64,000 bases of DNA from Stenogyne calaminthoides (lineage: Eukaryota; Streptophyta; Magnoliopsida; Lamiales; Lamiaceae), in assembly GCA_037126765.1 (NCBI GenBank), contig JBBCBC010000009.1:30712870-30776869 (forward strand). Reading direction: 5' to 3'. Positions 22,269 through 33,110 of this stretch are shown here, piece after piece. The notes beneath the pieces are model-generated. The model had not been told where the DNA came from. It ran no database searches and worked only from the letters and a program-made list of their open reading frames with translations. Position numbers and translations under genes: made by a program. Every line of letters starts with the position of its first letter. Within the stretch, counting starts at the first letter, position 1.

Positions 22269-22757
22269 CTCCCTCCGTCCCACAAGGATATGCCTATAGT
22301 TATTTTCATACATATTAAGATATGGTAGTTATTATAGTTAGAACATTAATTATTATTTTTATCGGGCAAAGTTAGATGTTAGTTGTTAGTAGTTAGTACA
22401 CCAAGCACTCAAATACTCTACGAAATCGTCAATCCACCTTATAACTCCCATAACTCCAAATTCGTTCCCAAAGATAATCGAACCTGAGTCTCCCACTCAA
22501 ATGAGGAGTCCAGTGGCCAGGTGGACTAAGCCACCTGGTTACATTAAATTTTTGCTTTGTTTTCCATTTTGCTCTTATTAATAGTACTTAGATATGCGCT
22601 CAAAAAAAAAAGTAGCACTTAGATATTGATTTGGGAAAAAAAATGATACATTAAATAGGAAAATAAAACAATAATGATATATTGAATATACCAAGTTGTC
22701 TATCTTTGTGGGATTGACGAAAATAGAAATTAGGTCTATCTTTGTGACAAGGAGGGC
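22269..22757. mobile_element. Decayed Stowaway (Tc1/mariner) MITE split by a SINE
   Basis: Starts with the hallmark CTCCCTCCGTCCCACAAGG after a TA. The reversed right end, near 22757, reads CCCTCCTTGTCACAAAGATA. The SINE at 22350-22540 accounts for about 190 bp of the length. The right TA is not conserved. Confidence 0.6.
22350..22540 (-). mobile_element. tRNA-derived SINE, minus strand
   Basis: On the minus strand the head reads GGTGGCTTAGTCCACC (A box) and, about 35 bp later, CAGGTTCGATTAT (B box). ACATTAA flanks both ends (22343-22349 and 22541-22547), and an A-rich tail faces left. Inserted in the Stowaway element. Confidence 0.75.
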
Positions 22758-23000
22758 AAGATATTCGTATTCCTTGAAATCATCACAATCATTAAGAGTC
22801 AAATCCTTGAGGCAGGAAAATTTAAATGAAAAGTCACCGAAAAACGAGGTATGAATATTGACCTCATTCAAGAACAAACGATTAAGCTTACGAAACTAAT
22901 ACATCATCACCATATAAACTGAGAGCTTTAAGTCTCGAACATCTATCCTTTCCATTTGACTCTAAACCAATTTTGCCCACTCAGACAATCTGATAACGTT
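22740..23000 (-). pseudogene. F-box/LRR gene fragment, minus strand
   Basis: Minus-strand reading gives FLNEVNIHTSFFGDF, then FSCLKDLTLNDCDDFKEYEY, a leucine-rich repeat of the F-box/FBD type like that in the pseudogene at 16.5-21.5 kb. The upstream part (about 22900-23000) reads RLSEWAKLV and RLKALSLYG with stops between. The Stowaway end cuts it off on the left. No F-box or C-terminal part was found. Confidence 0.65.
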
Positions 23001-23463
23001 TTCAAATTAATTTGTATAGTAATTTTTTTAAGTTCTAATTTAGGTCTCCTTTTCAGATGAGCTTATTTGTTCCAAAATACATTTTAATTTAAAATTATTT
23101 AGAAAATTTAAATGGCCAAATGCTTTAACCAAATATAAACCATTATGTGTATCAAAACAAACATTGTGGGTTCAAACTCCGCATTATGTCATCTTGAATG
23201 TGTAAATTAGTATATTAATTTTCCAGTCTGGATATAACAAATTTATCATGCCATGGCCCTTTTATTACAGAGTAATCGAAATTTACAGATTGCAAATATA
23301 ATTAATATGATACCAAACAACATATATATGTTCACATGTTAAGAAAATGTCCTTGACAAGTATAGTATTGGCACGACTAGCAATTTCCCAACAGAAGAGG
23401 CTTATCTTACATAACAAGGTTCCATGAGTGCAACCACAATATTTATAAGGAAAACAGCAACGA
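23001..23463. other. Spacer, including the 3' flank of the WBP2-like gene
   Basis: No open frame of note. The last 150-200 bp before 23464 probably hold the 3' untranslated region of the minus-strand gene. Confidence 0.45.
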
Positions 23464-26289
23464 TCACATTCGGTTTTCTGTATTCTGTGGCTGGTACGTG
23501 CGGCGTCTCAACTGAGACTCGGAGTTTGGCTGCTGCAAGAAGATTCTTGTTGGATCATTAGGATCTACGTATCTGCAAAATCAAAATAGTGTTTCTTCTT
23601 CCATTAAAACAACAGTTAAGCTACATCTAATCTAATAGAGAATAATAGAACAAACACATACGCGTGTCTCATCATCTCGTCCACAGGAGTTTGTGCTGCT
23701 TGGAGAGGATCCACTCGAGGCTGCTGTACTGCTGCACTCATGTGCTGATTGTATTGTCTCACAGAACCAATTAGGTTGAAGAAGAGAGGAATAAAAGTTC
23801 CACAACCGCCTTCCTTGAACAGAATCTTGAATGATTGGGTGGAATAAAGAGCCCTATTTTCGTTTTCAGGGACAACCTAAAATAGCAGCACAGGAATCAG
23901 ACAACTCCGGAAAAAGACCAGGCTTTAAAATATAAGTTGTCAGAACTTACAGGCTCAACACGGCCAGAAATATTGTTGCAATAGAAAATTGGCTGGTTGA
24001 ATTTTTCATTATGGACAAAGAGCTGCATTATAAATTTCGTGTCATAACTCAGAAGAAGTGAGCTTGAGATTTAAAAAAAAAATAGGACTTGTAGAGAAGA
24101 ATCATAGAGAACCCCGAGAATGTCTTCTACATGAGAGGAAATAACTCAATTAGTATACAATCGTCTCAATAATTCCTCAAATAATGCAAAAAGATAGAAA
24201 ACCTTGCCCAATAATGGATGTGTGTGATTTATAACTAAACAGTTTGTGGAGCAGCAAGTTAATCAAAACAAGCAAATAAGGATAATATATACATACCAGG
24301 GGCATATCAAAGGCAAAAAAATTCCCAACAGGTTTGCTTGCAACAAAGACCATACGGATATTTGACAAGTATATAGTTCCTTTTGCTTTAACAGTTCCAC
24401 CTTGAGTGCTGCCAATGAAGATCATGAAAAATGAGTATTTTTATGGACATGACCATAAGATGTCACAAATTCTCGCTCGACATCAAGCTGGCATAATTAT
24501 CATATAAATGGCGAAGGAACATTCCAAGAAAGAATAAATGCATCAAAAAAGGAGAAAACCAAATAGATCGACCATTTAAAGAAAAATAAGCAAATGATAA
24601 ATATTAGTACAATTCTACATCATAGCTGTAGGTGCGTTGGAGTTGGATTTCTTCTAAAGGATTGATGTTGATAGTTTTACTTTTAGAGACTGGACTGTAA
24701 ATCACAGAAGCATTTCAGATCGTTAGTTTTCTGGTTCTTTCGGGCTGGTGTACAGTTTTTCTCTTGTATCATTGGTGTGTTGTTTTCGTAAAGGGTATTA
24801 CTGATGCCCTGCTCTCTTTAATAAAAGGTTCACATTTACTGATCAAAAAAAAAAGAGGGTGCTTAGGGCAAGGTGCAAAATCAAAGAGGCACGACCTAAT
24901 TGCACCTTTTTTTTCCATCGACACCTGTCTGTCCTGAGCACTAGTGCTTTCCCCACCCCCAAGACATGCCTTAAGAGTTTTATTTTTTGGCTGTTTTTTT
25001 GTAAACTGATTCAGTTTATAATTATATATATTATCTGTTTTAAATTACATGGGAATAGAACACTAGAACTAATATAAGTTAGACAGAATCACATGTTTAA
25101 TAGATTGCTATTAAATATAGACAAAAACATATTTTTAGCTTCTTTTTTTCTGTTTGCACCTCATGTTCAGAAGCCCAGGTTAGCATTTGCATGTAAGTGT
25201 GCCTAGCACCTCTAGTATCCATGCTCTAGATCTGAATCTGGATATGAATTTCAAATAATTATGCTAAGAATTACAAGATGAATGGCCCATCTTCTTGGGT
25301 TCTATTCTTAATCAACAAATTTTCTGCAGACAGTGCCACATGAGTTGAAAAATCAGAACTATTACTACTACAACTAGCAAGGAACTCTGTTGCATTAAGC
25401 GGTAACGTAAAAATATCCGTGAAAAGAAATTGCAAAAATCGAATATAATTAATCCCAGCCTGCAGAATTTATTCTGTAAATCAATAAAAAAAATCTTAGC
25501 ATGCCATTAATTATCTAACTATTAACATAAAAGGGATCATATTAATGATCCTTAATCAGAAATAAGTAAATAAGAATATATTAGCCTCCATAAATCCTTT
25601 AGACCAATAGAACCAAATGAGAGTAATAATCAAGTTAATATCTCATCCACTGAAGCCTCAAAAAGAGGCAGAATTAGCAGGAACAGAGGTCAAAATTCAA
25701 ATATTCACTCCAGATATGCTATTGATGATGAAAACTGTGCAACTCCTAACAACACCAATGAAGAACAACCAGAGGCAAAGAAAGGATTCGAAGCTAGGTC
25801 AATCGATGAACACCATGTTTGGAGTAACAGTATTATTTTGCAAAATAGCATCTCGCTTACATACATGATGACGAAATTCAAATATGCATTAGGTCAAGAA
25901 CATTCAGAATTCACGCAGCGGGATCACAAAATTTTCCGCATCTCTCACCAAATTAAGGTAAAGTTAGGTCAAAAACACTAATAATTCGAAAAATATGAAC
26001 CCCAAACGAAACGCATGCTAACTCAATTCTTTGCAATAACAGTTACCAATAATCAATAAAATGCAACAATTAGGTCGTTCATCGAAACTTCGATCAAACA
26101 GTAATCCATCACCAGAGGATAAACAACAAAAACTAGTTTGAATCCAAATCAAAGAAAAACATTAGAATCGCGAACAAACCCGGGAATTTTATCGACCTCA
26201 AACTCAACGCCATCTCTAGCCAAGACAAACATCTCGCTGACGAACGGGACGGGCATTCCGTTCGGGAAGAGCTGAGGATTCAAAGCCAT
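23464..26289 (-). CDS. WBP2-like GRAM-domain protein, five exons
   Basis: Exons in gene order are 26289-26180, 24408-24297, 24022-23951, 23876-23662 and 23572-23464. Together they give 618 nt, 205 codons plus TGA, with phases matching at every junction and GT-AG introns throughout. The protein begins MALNPQLFPNGMPVPFV and contains the GRAM/PH-like core (VKAKGTIYLSNIRMVFVAS, GNFFAFDMPL, FNQPIFYCNNISG, FKILFKEGG, FIPLFFNLIGSVRQY). It ends with the conserved plant tail (PVDEMMRHAYVDPNDPTR, LRRRTYQPQ). The family is related to the WW-domain-binding protein WBP2 and is conserved across plants. Its molecular role there is poorly known, and lipid or protein binding through the GRAM fold is inferred. 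The animal PPxY motifs are absent. Intron 1 (24409-26179) is long and holds a possible LINE tail. Nothing suggests the gene is broken. Confidence 0.92.
24620..24852 (+). mobile_element. Possible truncated LINE 3' end in intron 1 of the WBP2-like gene
   Basis: The stretch ends GCTCTCTTTAATAAAAGG, then a short tail and a run of ten A (24845-24854). This resembles the 3' end and poly(A) of plant L1-type LINEs in the plus sense. No open frame and no secure target duplication were found. Confidence 0.4.
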
Positions 26290-27467
26290 ATCTTTCTCCT
26301 ACTAGATTCTTTCCCTCCTTCGATCAAAAGATTCAAAGCGTTCGTTGCAGAGAAGATCACAAATTGAATTCCGTAATTTACTAATGACCTTCTGTTATAA
26401 CCGCGTGGCGAATTGCTCCACAATATTCTGGAACTTCTGGAATATATTCATCAAAATTCGGGCTTTGTGATTGGGCCGAAGAAGAGAAATAAGCCCAATT
26501 AATAAACAGTCATTTCTCATCTTTTTATTTTCAAAATGCCACTGTGTGTATATCTCTTTCCCAAACAAAAAAAACCAAATGTACATCGTCTGTCATCTCA
26601 TCAATTATCAATTCATAATATGCCAGTATTATGGTCGACAGTCAAACCAAATAATTTATATTCAGATTTGAAATTAATTGGGTGAAACTTCATTTGAGTT
26701 TGGTTCGATGAAGATATAATAATAAAATTAAAGTTTAATTCGAACTCAATATGTAAAAATTGATCAAATAAATAAAAAATTTAAATTATTCGAGTTCAAA
26801 TAGAGATCTATTAAATTGAAATTTGTACAAATTCTATTTTGGATTTTAGTAACTAAACTTCTACTGCAATCTATTTACAATCAATCAAAATGTTAAAAAT
26901 ATTTAATAGTACCGTGTTTCGCATAATTTTAAGATAAAAATAAATAAACACTCATATTTTTTAAAATGTCAAAACGACGTGCTCAAATTATGATATGTGA
27001 GAGCGCAAGTGTGCCTCTAATTAACTCTAATTCTTAAGAGAAGTCAAGAAGAGCATAAAGAGATGGGAGCAAAGGACTTGATCAATCATGTCTCACACAA
27101 AGATTTATCTTATAGAATTAATTCATTTATTTTTTAAAATAATTAATTATAATATTTTATTTTACCTCCAATTCTTAAAAGAAGAGAATAAGAGTAATCA
27201 ATTACAATAGTTTTTTTTTTAAAGATAATTAATTACAATAATTTCTTGAGATCTACTACGATCAAGAATGATTTCGCCCTTCATAACGTTAGGAAATGTT
27301 TTGATTACCATTGGATTGTTGATCCAACGTATAATTTTAATTTTAAATTGCATTTTACATTAATGTGTTTGCGATGTATAAACTGCAATCGCACTGCATC
27401 GTCTTACTAATAAATTAAATTAATATTTATAAAATGACAAAATTATCCTGGACCCAAATCCGCCCGA
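26290..27467. other. Upstream flank of the WBP2-like gene, AT-rich non-coding
   Basis: The first few hundred bases probably contain the promoter of the minus-strand gene, but no element stands out. A phrase near 27165-27235 (CCAATTCTTAAAAGAAGAG, then GTAATCAATTACAATAG) recurs at about 29887-29940, on the far side of the GACCC array. Confidence 0.45.
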
Positions 27468-27556
27468 CCCACCCGGTACGGATTCGGGCCCGAACCGGAC
27501 CCACCTAACCCGGACCCAAATCAAGAACCGAACCCAGACTCGGATGAGACCCAAAC
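27468..27556. repeat. Degenerate GACCC-type array, left part
   Basis: Irregular repeats of GGACCC, CGACCC, GAACCG and CGGACC, strongly G+C-rich against the local background. The array resumes at 29348-29670, with the LTR at 27557-29347 between. Confidence 0.75.
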
Positions 27557-29347
27557 TGTCACGATCACACTTATTTACCAAACATAATATGCGATAATAA
27601 ACATAATTTAACCTGTAAATCTATTATAATTTTTTTTTCCCAAATAGTATAACCTCATAACCTGATTTCACACCAAAAGTAACATATTCGCATTCATATG
27701 TGTATATATATATATAAGGTGCCAATAACCCAACAATTCACAATCAACCCTCAAGCCAACACACTACTACGTACTAAAGTTTATAACACCACATAACACA
27801 TATCCAACAGGTTGTCCTCTATGTACACGGACACTCAAAACCTGTTGGAGCTCCACAGCTTATCCAGTAAGTCTGTCATGTCACAGTTCATCAAAGTTAC
27901 GTACAATGCATAAACTATGTGAGATAAAACTCAGTAAATAAAAATTATGCATGACATGAAATTGTTTAGAAAGTATGTATAAAAGTGTTATTCTTTTGAA
28001 ATCACCAATTTATCTATGCTAACTCAACATGTTCCCCGACTCACTATTATGCACCGCAAAAACACTCAGCTTAATACAGGAGCAATTAACTCAGAAACAG
28101 AGCACTAAGCTCAATACAGGAGCACTAAGCTCAACAACAGAGCATTAAGCTCAATAATATAGGAGCACTCAATACAAGAGCACTAAGCTCAACAACAGAG
28201 CACTAAGCTCAATAATATAGGAGCACTAAGCTTAATACATGGGCACTAAGCTCAACAACAGAGCACTAAACTCAATAATATAAGAGCACTAAGCTCAATA
28301 ATATAGGAGCACTAAGCTTAATACAAGAGTACTAAGCGCAATACAGGAGCACTAAACTCAACAATAGAGCACTAAGCTCAATAATATAAGTACTAAGCTC
28401 AATACAGAGCACTAAGTTCAATAATAGGAGCACTAAGCTCAATAATATAATATACTTAATAGGACACAAAATATCTCACAAGATTCACATATCATTGAAC
28501 TCACAAGTTCAATCCACATATACCATGAAACTCACATATTCATTTCATAATAATTATTAAATTCACAAATTTATTTCATGATAATCACTAAACAACAATC
28601 AAATATCATTATACATTTAAATACTAACATATCATCAATTAAATATAAATAATTCACAAAATATTAAGTTAATATTAAATTTATGCATTGTAATTATAAA
28701 TTAATTTCTATTTGCCAAAAGCGTTGATAACTCAAATTCTTAAATCACCTCATCGCTTTCGCTGGGAATTTTCTTTGACGAGCCGAGTTCCAGGGAATCA
28801 ACTCCTGTTATGTGTGTTTACCTTCCTCCTGGTGGAAACATAGAGGAATGTGTATATATATCCCAAAGAACCGCCTCACTTATTTCTTCCCCAGTAAACT
28901 TCCTCATTTATTTAATTATTCTTATGTCTATTATTTCTATGTTAATAGCATTAATATATTATATTATTTTGTTAAAGGCGGCTTATGAGAAACATACAAT
29001 GTAATGATATATTACTAAAGTATATACACTCACGCACAGACCCCATCATTTAGCAACTATATATATATATATGTATTGAATCATTCATACATATAATGTG
29101 TATATGTATACTATAATAGCAATTAACAACTCTCATAGATATATTCATTTACTTATTCTCTATTTTGATTAATATTATTGATTAGTGGCAGAGTTTTCTC
29201 ACCACTAAATAGGCTAAAACACAATAATAATTCAATAATTAAAATCAAGATTAAAAATATAGAATTACAAGTAGCACTTAAAATAATGAAAGCAAGCAAT
29301 GTACGAATTATACTAATCAATAAATAGTAAGAAGCTCGGGTCTCACA
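27557..29347 (-). mobile_element. Probable solo LTR (1.79 kb) inserted in the GACCC array
   Basis: On the minus strand it begins TGTGAGACCCGAGC and ends GATCGTGACA, with TG...CA termini. The 5-bp flanks are CAAAC and CGGAC. The two differences are G-to-A changes, as methylated cytosines decay. A repeat array of one kind continues on both sides, which supports an insertion. No gag or pol is seen. The start resembles long Ty3/gypsy LTRs of plants. It contains the minisatellite at 28060-28445. Confidence 0.65.
28060..28445 (+). repeat. Minisatellite of about 18 units (GAGCACTAAGCTCAATA)
   Basis: Units of about 15-24 bp share GAGCACTAAGCTCAA followed by a variable spacer (TACAG, CAACA or TAATATAG). 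Higher-order alternation of the CAACAGAG and TAATATAGGAG spacers is visible. It lies inside the LTR at 27557-29347. Confidence 0.9.
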
Positions 29348-29670
29348 CGGACCGTACCGGATATGGGTCCGAACCCGACTTGGACCTAGACTCGGGTCTG
29401 ACCCAGACCCAAACCTAGACCCGAACCGAACTCAACTTATCCCGGACGCAGACCCAAATCCGACCCTGACCCCAGATCCAGACCAGACGCGGACCGTACC
29501 AAACCCGAGTCTGACCCAAACCCAGATCCGAACCTAGACCGGACCTGGACCCGCGCCGGACCCTCACCTAGATATGACCTGGATCAAACTCTTACTAGGA
29601 CTCGGACCCTATCCAGGACCCGGATCCAACTCGGACACAGACCCAACCCAGACCCGACCCGAGTCGTAGA
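29348..29670. repeat. Degenerate GACCC-type array, right part
   Basis: About 320 bp of imperfect GACCC, GGACC, CGAACC and AGACCC words with a loose 6- or 12-bp rhythm and no open frame. It is continuous in character with 27468-27556. Confidence 0.8.
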
Positions 29671-29954
29671 GGGGTTGTATTTGTTTATTTAAAAAAAATA
29701 TTATAAGGATATTTCAATAATTTTATCATTTTTATTAAAAAAATTGATTATTTAGTCTTATGGTGAAATAATATCGTCCATAGGGAAGTTAAATGATGTG
29801 ATAACCTTTTATTGGACGTCTAACATCAGGAAGGGCTTTAAGGGCAAAGCCCTTCCTGACAGCAGAAAAGCCCTAGTTTCTTTTGCCTCTAATTCTTAAG
29901 AGAAGAGAAGAGAAGAAAAAGTAATCAATTACAATAGTTTCTTTTACCACCAGA
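29671..29954. other. Spacer with a perfect 14-bp-stem palindrome
   Basis: TCAGGAAGGGCTTT at 29826-29839 is perfectly complementary to 29846-29859 around a six-base loop. The rest is AT-rich. It includes the second copy of the phrase described at 27165-27235. Confidence 0.55.
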
Positions 29955-30115
29955 CATATGATGCATATTTTTCATCTCGTTATAGATCAAAACCGGGGAC
30001 CACTCGGAACCGCAATCGCACCACAACCACAATCACCATAAGAGGGAATAAAATTTTCCTCTTCTTATTTCGAACCCAAAACCTCGGGGTCTTAGACAAT
30101 ACCCATTTAATACAA
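29955..30115 (-). mobile_element. Diverged tRNA-derived SINE, minus strand
   Basis: On the minus strand AAGACCCCGAGGTTTTGGG runs into GGGTTCGAAATA, a B-box match, and then AGAGGAAA. The same order of phrases occurs in the SINE at 13246-13430. The A-box end is poorly preserved. Confidence 0.5.
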
Positions 30116-30281
30116 TACTAAAATCAGGATTTCAAAATTCAATTTAAAACCTAACCTAAAACCTACATCTGAACATATTCTCATTAATAATAATATTATC
30201 ACTTTCACACAATTTTCAACACAATACTCAATCGTTCAATCATTACAATAATAATATAATAATAAAAGCAATCAACTTTTT

Positions 30282-30525
30282 TACAATCCTATATAATTTA
30301 CCCTATAAAATCTCAAAACAAACATACAATTTTACTATTTATTAGGATTTTAAAATCCTAGATTTCAAAGTCCATGATTTCCCCCGCCCACTATAAGCCC
30401 AAAACAAACATATCTTAATTTAGGTGTGCGGGGGAAGTCATGACTTTGAAATCCTATGGATTTGAAAGTCTTGGTGAATAGTAAAAAATGTGTTTGTTTT
30501 GAGATTTTGATAGGGTGAGATTTTA
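30282..30525. repeat. Imperfect long inverted repeat (MITE-like)
   Basis: Arms at about 30282-30391 and 30426-30525 pair through AAATCTCAAAACAAACA, GATTTCAAAGTC and CCCCCGC and their complements. Similar phrases (ATGTTTGTTTTGAG or GGTATGTTTGTTT) occur at about 30737, 49017-49095 and 52905-52980. A dispersed family is therefore likely. No target duplication was found. Confidence 0.55.
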
Positions 30526-31218
30526 TTTTATATCAAATCAATGTTTAATAATGATTGATATGATATTATTATATTGTGTTGAGAGTGGGAAAAGTAGTGA
30601 TGTGATTGTATTGAATTTTGTGAAAAATAGGGGTGTAAGTGTACTTTATAAGAGATGATTTTGAAATCTAATTTTAAATCTCAAATTATAATGGGACATG
30701 GTTTTCAAAGTCCTAAGTCCATTTGGGTAAGTCTCGAAACAAACATACCTTTAGTTAATAGAGCTTTAACACTTTAGCTATCCACACTTGATATATACAA
30801 TTAATAGTTAATGTCGAAAGAAATAATAAATGTAATATATATATATATATATACACTATAAAGGTATATAAAGAAGTACTTTTATGCACAGTATTATCAT
30901 CTCAGCAGATAATCAAAATTCTTCAACAATTTCAAGACACTGATTGGAGTGCATATATATCAAAAAAAAAAATCGTTTTGAGCTGCCAAAGTATATTCAA
31001 ACATAATTACATATAAATGATAAGAAAATAGTTACATTTCATCAAGACAACTACATCGGCCGAAGATCATACCAAATTTGCATAAAGAGCAAACGATTTT
31101 CATATACTATGCAAGACAAACAAGAGGAAGGAAAGGAGCATGACAAAAACACAGTTCATAGTTATAAAGCCATTGAACAAACAACTTCTTATTCTCCAAA
31201 CAAACACACAATGCACAT
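30526..31218. other. Spacer; 3' flank of the receptor-kinase pseudogene
   Basis: AT-rich, with an (AT)n tract at about 30836-30855. No gene is seen. Confidence 0.45.
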
Positions 31219-32768
31219 TTAGTCCTCCAAGTAAAATATGGTAGGTTTCTTGGGCTCGGTGATCTCGATCGTCCCCTCGAGCATCTTCGCCACCTTCCCC
31301 ATCGACGGCCTCATCTCCGCTCTATCCTGAAGGCACCACATTGCCATCTTCACCATTCTATTGATCATCTCAAAATGCGCTCGACTATCATATGTATGCT
31401 TGATACGAGGATCCAGAATGTCCTCCACGTTCATCTCTTCAAACACCTTCTCAAATGCCCACTTTGGTAAGAACCATTGGTCACTGTCCACCCTCGAATC
31501 TAATTGAGACGAGCACCTAGAACCACTCACAATCTCCAAAAGCACCAGCCCATAACTATACACGTCAGCTTTTGAAGTGATTTGCTCGGGCCGAGTCCAC
31601 TCGGACGCCATGTATCCAGGGGTCCCGCGATTCCTTGACATGCTAATCATGTCCTCTTTCTTCCTCAATTTAGCAAGCCCGAAATCAGACACCTTGGGGC
31701 AGAAATCTTCCCCGAGGAGTATGTTTTCGGGCTTGATATCACAATGTAGGACCCACTCCAAGCACTCTTCGTGCAAGTACGCTATCGCCCTTGCCACCCC
31801 TAAAGCTATTCTATACCGTACGTTCCAATCAAGAATTGGTTTGTTTTTTGACCCAAGAACTAAACCCATGTCTTCCTCCGTCTCTAAGGATGCAGCATCA
31901 ACCGTTTGGAATAAGAACTCGTCTAATGATCCATTAGCTACGTATTCGTACACAAGTATTCGTCTACCCCCCACAACCTAACCAAGTTAAGGTGGTGCAT
32001 ACGGGCTATGATCGTGACCTCAGCCCAAAATTCAGCATCACCAGTTGTGACATTCTTCAGAGACTTCACAGCAAGCACTCTCCCATCATTCAATTTCCCT
32101 AAATAGACAACACCAAACCCACCCTTTCCAATTGGATTAGAGAAATCATTTGTGGCATCTTTAAGCTCGGTGTAACCAAACCTCTTCGGCCCACCAGTAG
32201 GCATAACCTAAAGCCCAAACGTTCTAGCCATGTCCCTATACTTGATGTACATCCTGAGGAATGCCCAAAAGAAGAACACACCACTAAATAGCTCAGCTGC
32301 AAAAATAGAGCATATGATCAAGATATTCCTAGTGGTTTTCTTCGAAATTTGTGGAGGTTGAGGCAGTCCTATCTTCATAGGACACGTAGTTTCCATCAAA
32401 GTAGTCATACCAGTGAAGTTCGATACATCAGTTTCAGATGCATCAACCCTCAAAAACATGGCCGTCTCTGAAGCAGGGGACCAATATCCATCAAGCATCT
32501 TTTCCAACCGAAGAACACAGTAATTCGATCCATCATACTTAAACATGAACCCTAAGCAATTCGGCTTTGCCAAACACTGCGACTCACAAGTCGAAAAATT
32601 GGTTGTTTTGATATCACTTTGGTTCAATCCCCCAGTAAAGTTAACAAAATCCAATCTAAGAAACTCGGTTCTTAAATTGGTTAACGGGGTTTTCAACTCG
32701 CAAGAATCATCAACACTTCTCCTATACCCCGGGGGACACACACACGAAGTCGAAAGATTCGTTGAGAT
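31219..32768 (-). pseudogene. S-domain (G-type lectin) receptor-like kinase pseudogene, 5'-truncated
   Basis: Minus-strand order: an EGF/PAN-like extracellular part (CVCPPGYRRSV, then STCESQCLAKPNCLGFMF and YCVLRLEKMLDGYW), a transmembrane segment (ILIICSIFAAELFSGVFFF), then a kinase domain. The kinase keeps the glycine loop (GKGGFGVV), AVK lysine, HCDIKPEN catalytic loop, SDFG, GTPGYMASEW and C-lobe to EPKKPTIFYLED, stop at 31219-31221. Defects: TAG at 32208-32210 replaces a Glu codon between the membrane segment and the kinase. A deletion after NLVRLWG (about 31975) removes the next few residues and shifts frame. The B-lectin and S-locus domains are absent because the 5' end abuts a Harbinger transposase fragment. 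Intact homologues are plasma-membrane receptors in defence and development. This copy cannot make a full receptor. Confidence 0.9.
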
Positions 32769-33110
32769 CTTCTCATAAGGTATTCATTGAATGCTTCGAC
32801 AGAGCTTTGGATTATACATGGATCAGTATTGATGTTGTTGATGTTGTTATGGTTGTTCGAGTCGTCTGACCAATCGAATGTCGATTCTCCTTCATGTTCG
32901 ACTATCATATTATGCAATATATTGCAAGCATACATATTTTTCTTCAAATTATTCTTGTACCAGAAACGTCTCGGACCTCTAATAATTGCCCAACGTACTT
33001 GGAGGACCCCAAATGCCCGTTCGACATCCTTCCTCGCAGCCTCCTGCATTCTAATTTTGTGAAAGAGAGTCGAGAATTTGAGAAGATGAATTTGCTCCGA
33101 AATTGATAGA
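32769..33110 (-). pseudogene. PIF/Harbinger transposase fragment (C-terminal)
   Basis: On the minus strand the reading EAARKDVERAFGVLQVRWAI, IIRGPRRFW, MYACNILHNMIVEHEGE matches the end of the DDE nuclease of plant PIF/Harbinger transposases (ALP1/HARBI1-like). An Asn-rich stretch and YLMRRSQ follow. The N-terminal and central parts with most catalytic residues are missing. Its 3' end runs straight into the kinase pseudogene in another frame. The insertion or recombination therefore removed that gene's 5' end. Confidence 0.82.

Noticed and set aside
27760..29347. CRISPR-like array at 28060-28445
   Set aside because: Units are contiguous and variable with no unique spacers of fixed length, in a plant nuclear context. 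It is a minisatellite.
31577..31981. 134-codon plus-strand frame
   Set aside because: Antisense of the kinase domain of the receptor-kinase pseudogene; the minus strand holds all catalytic motifs.
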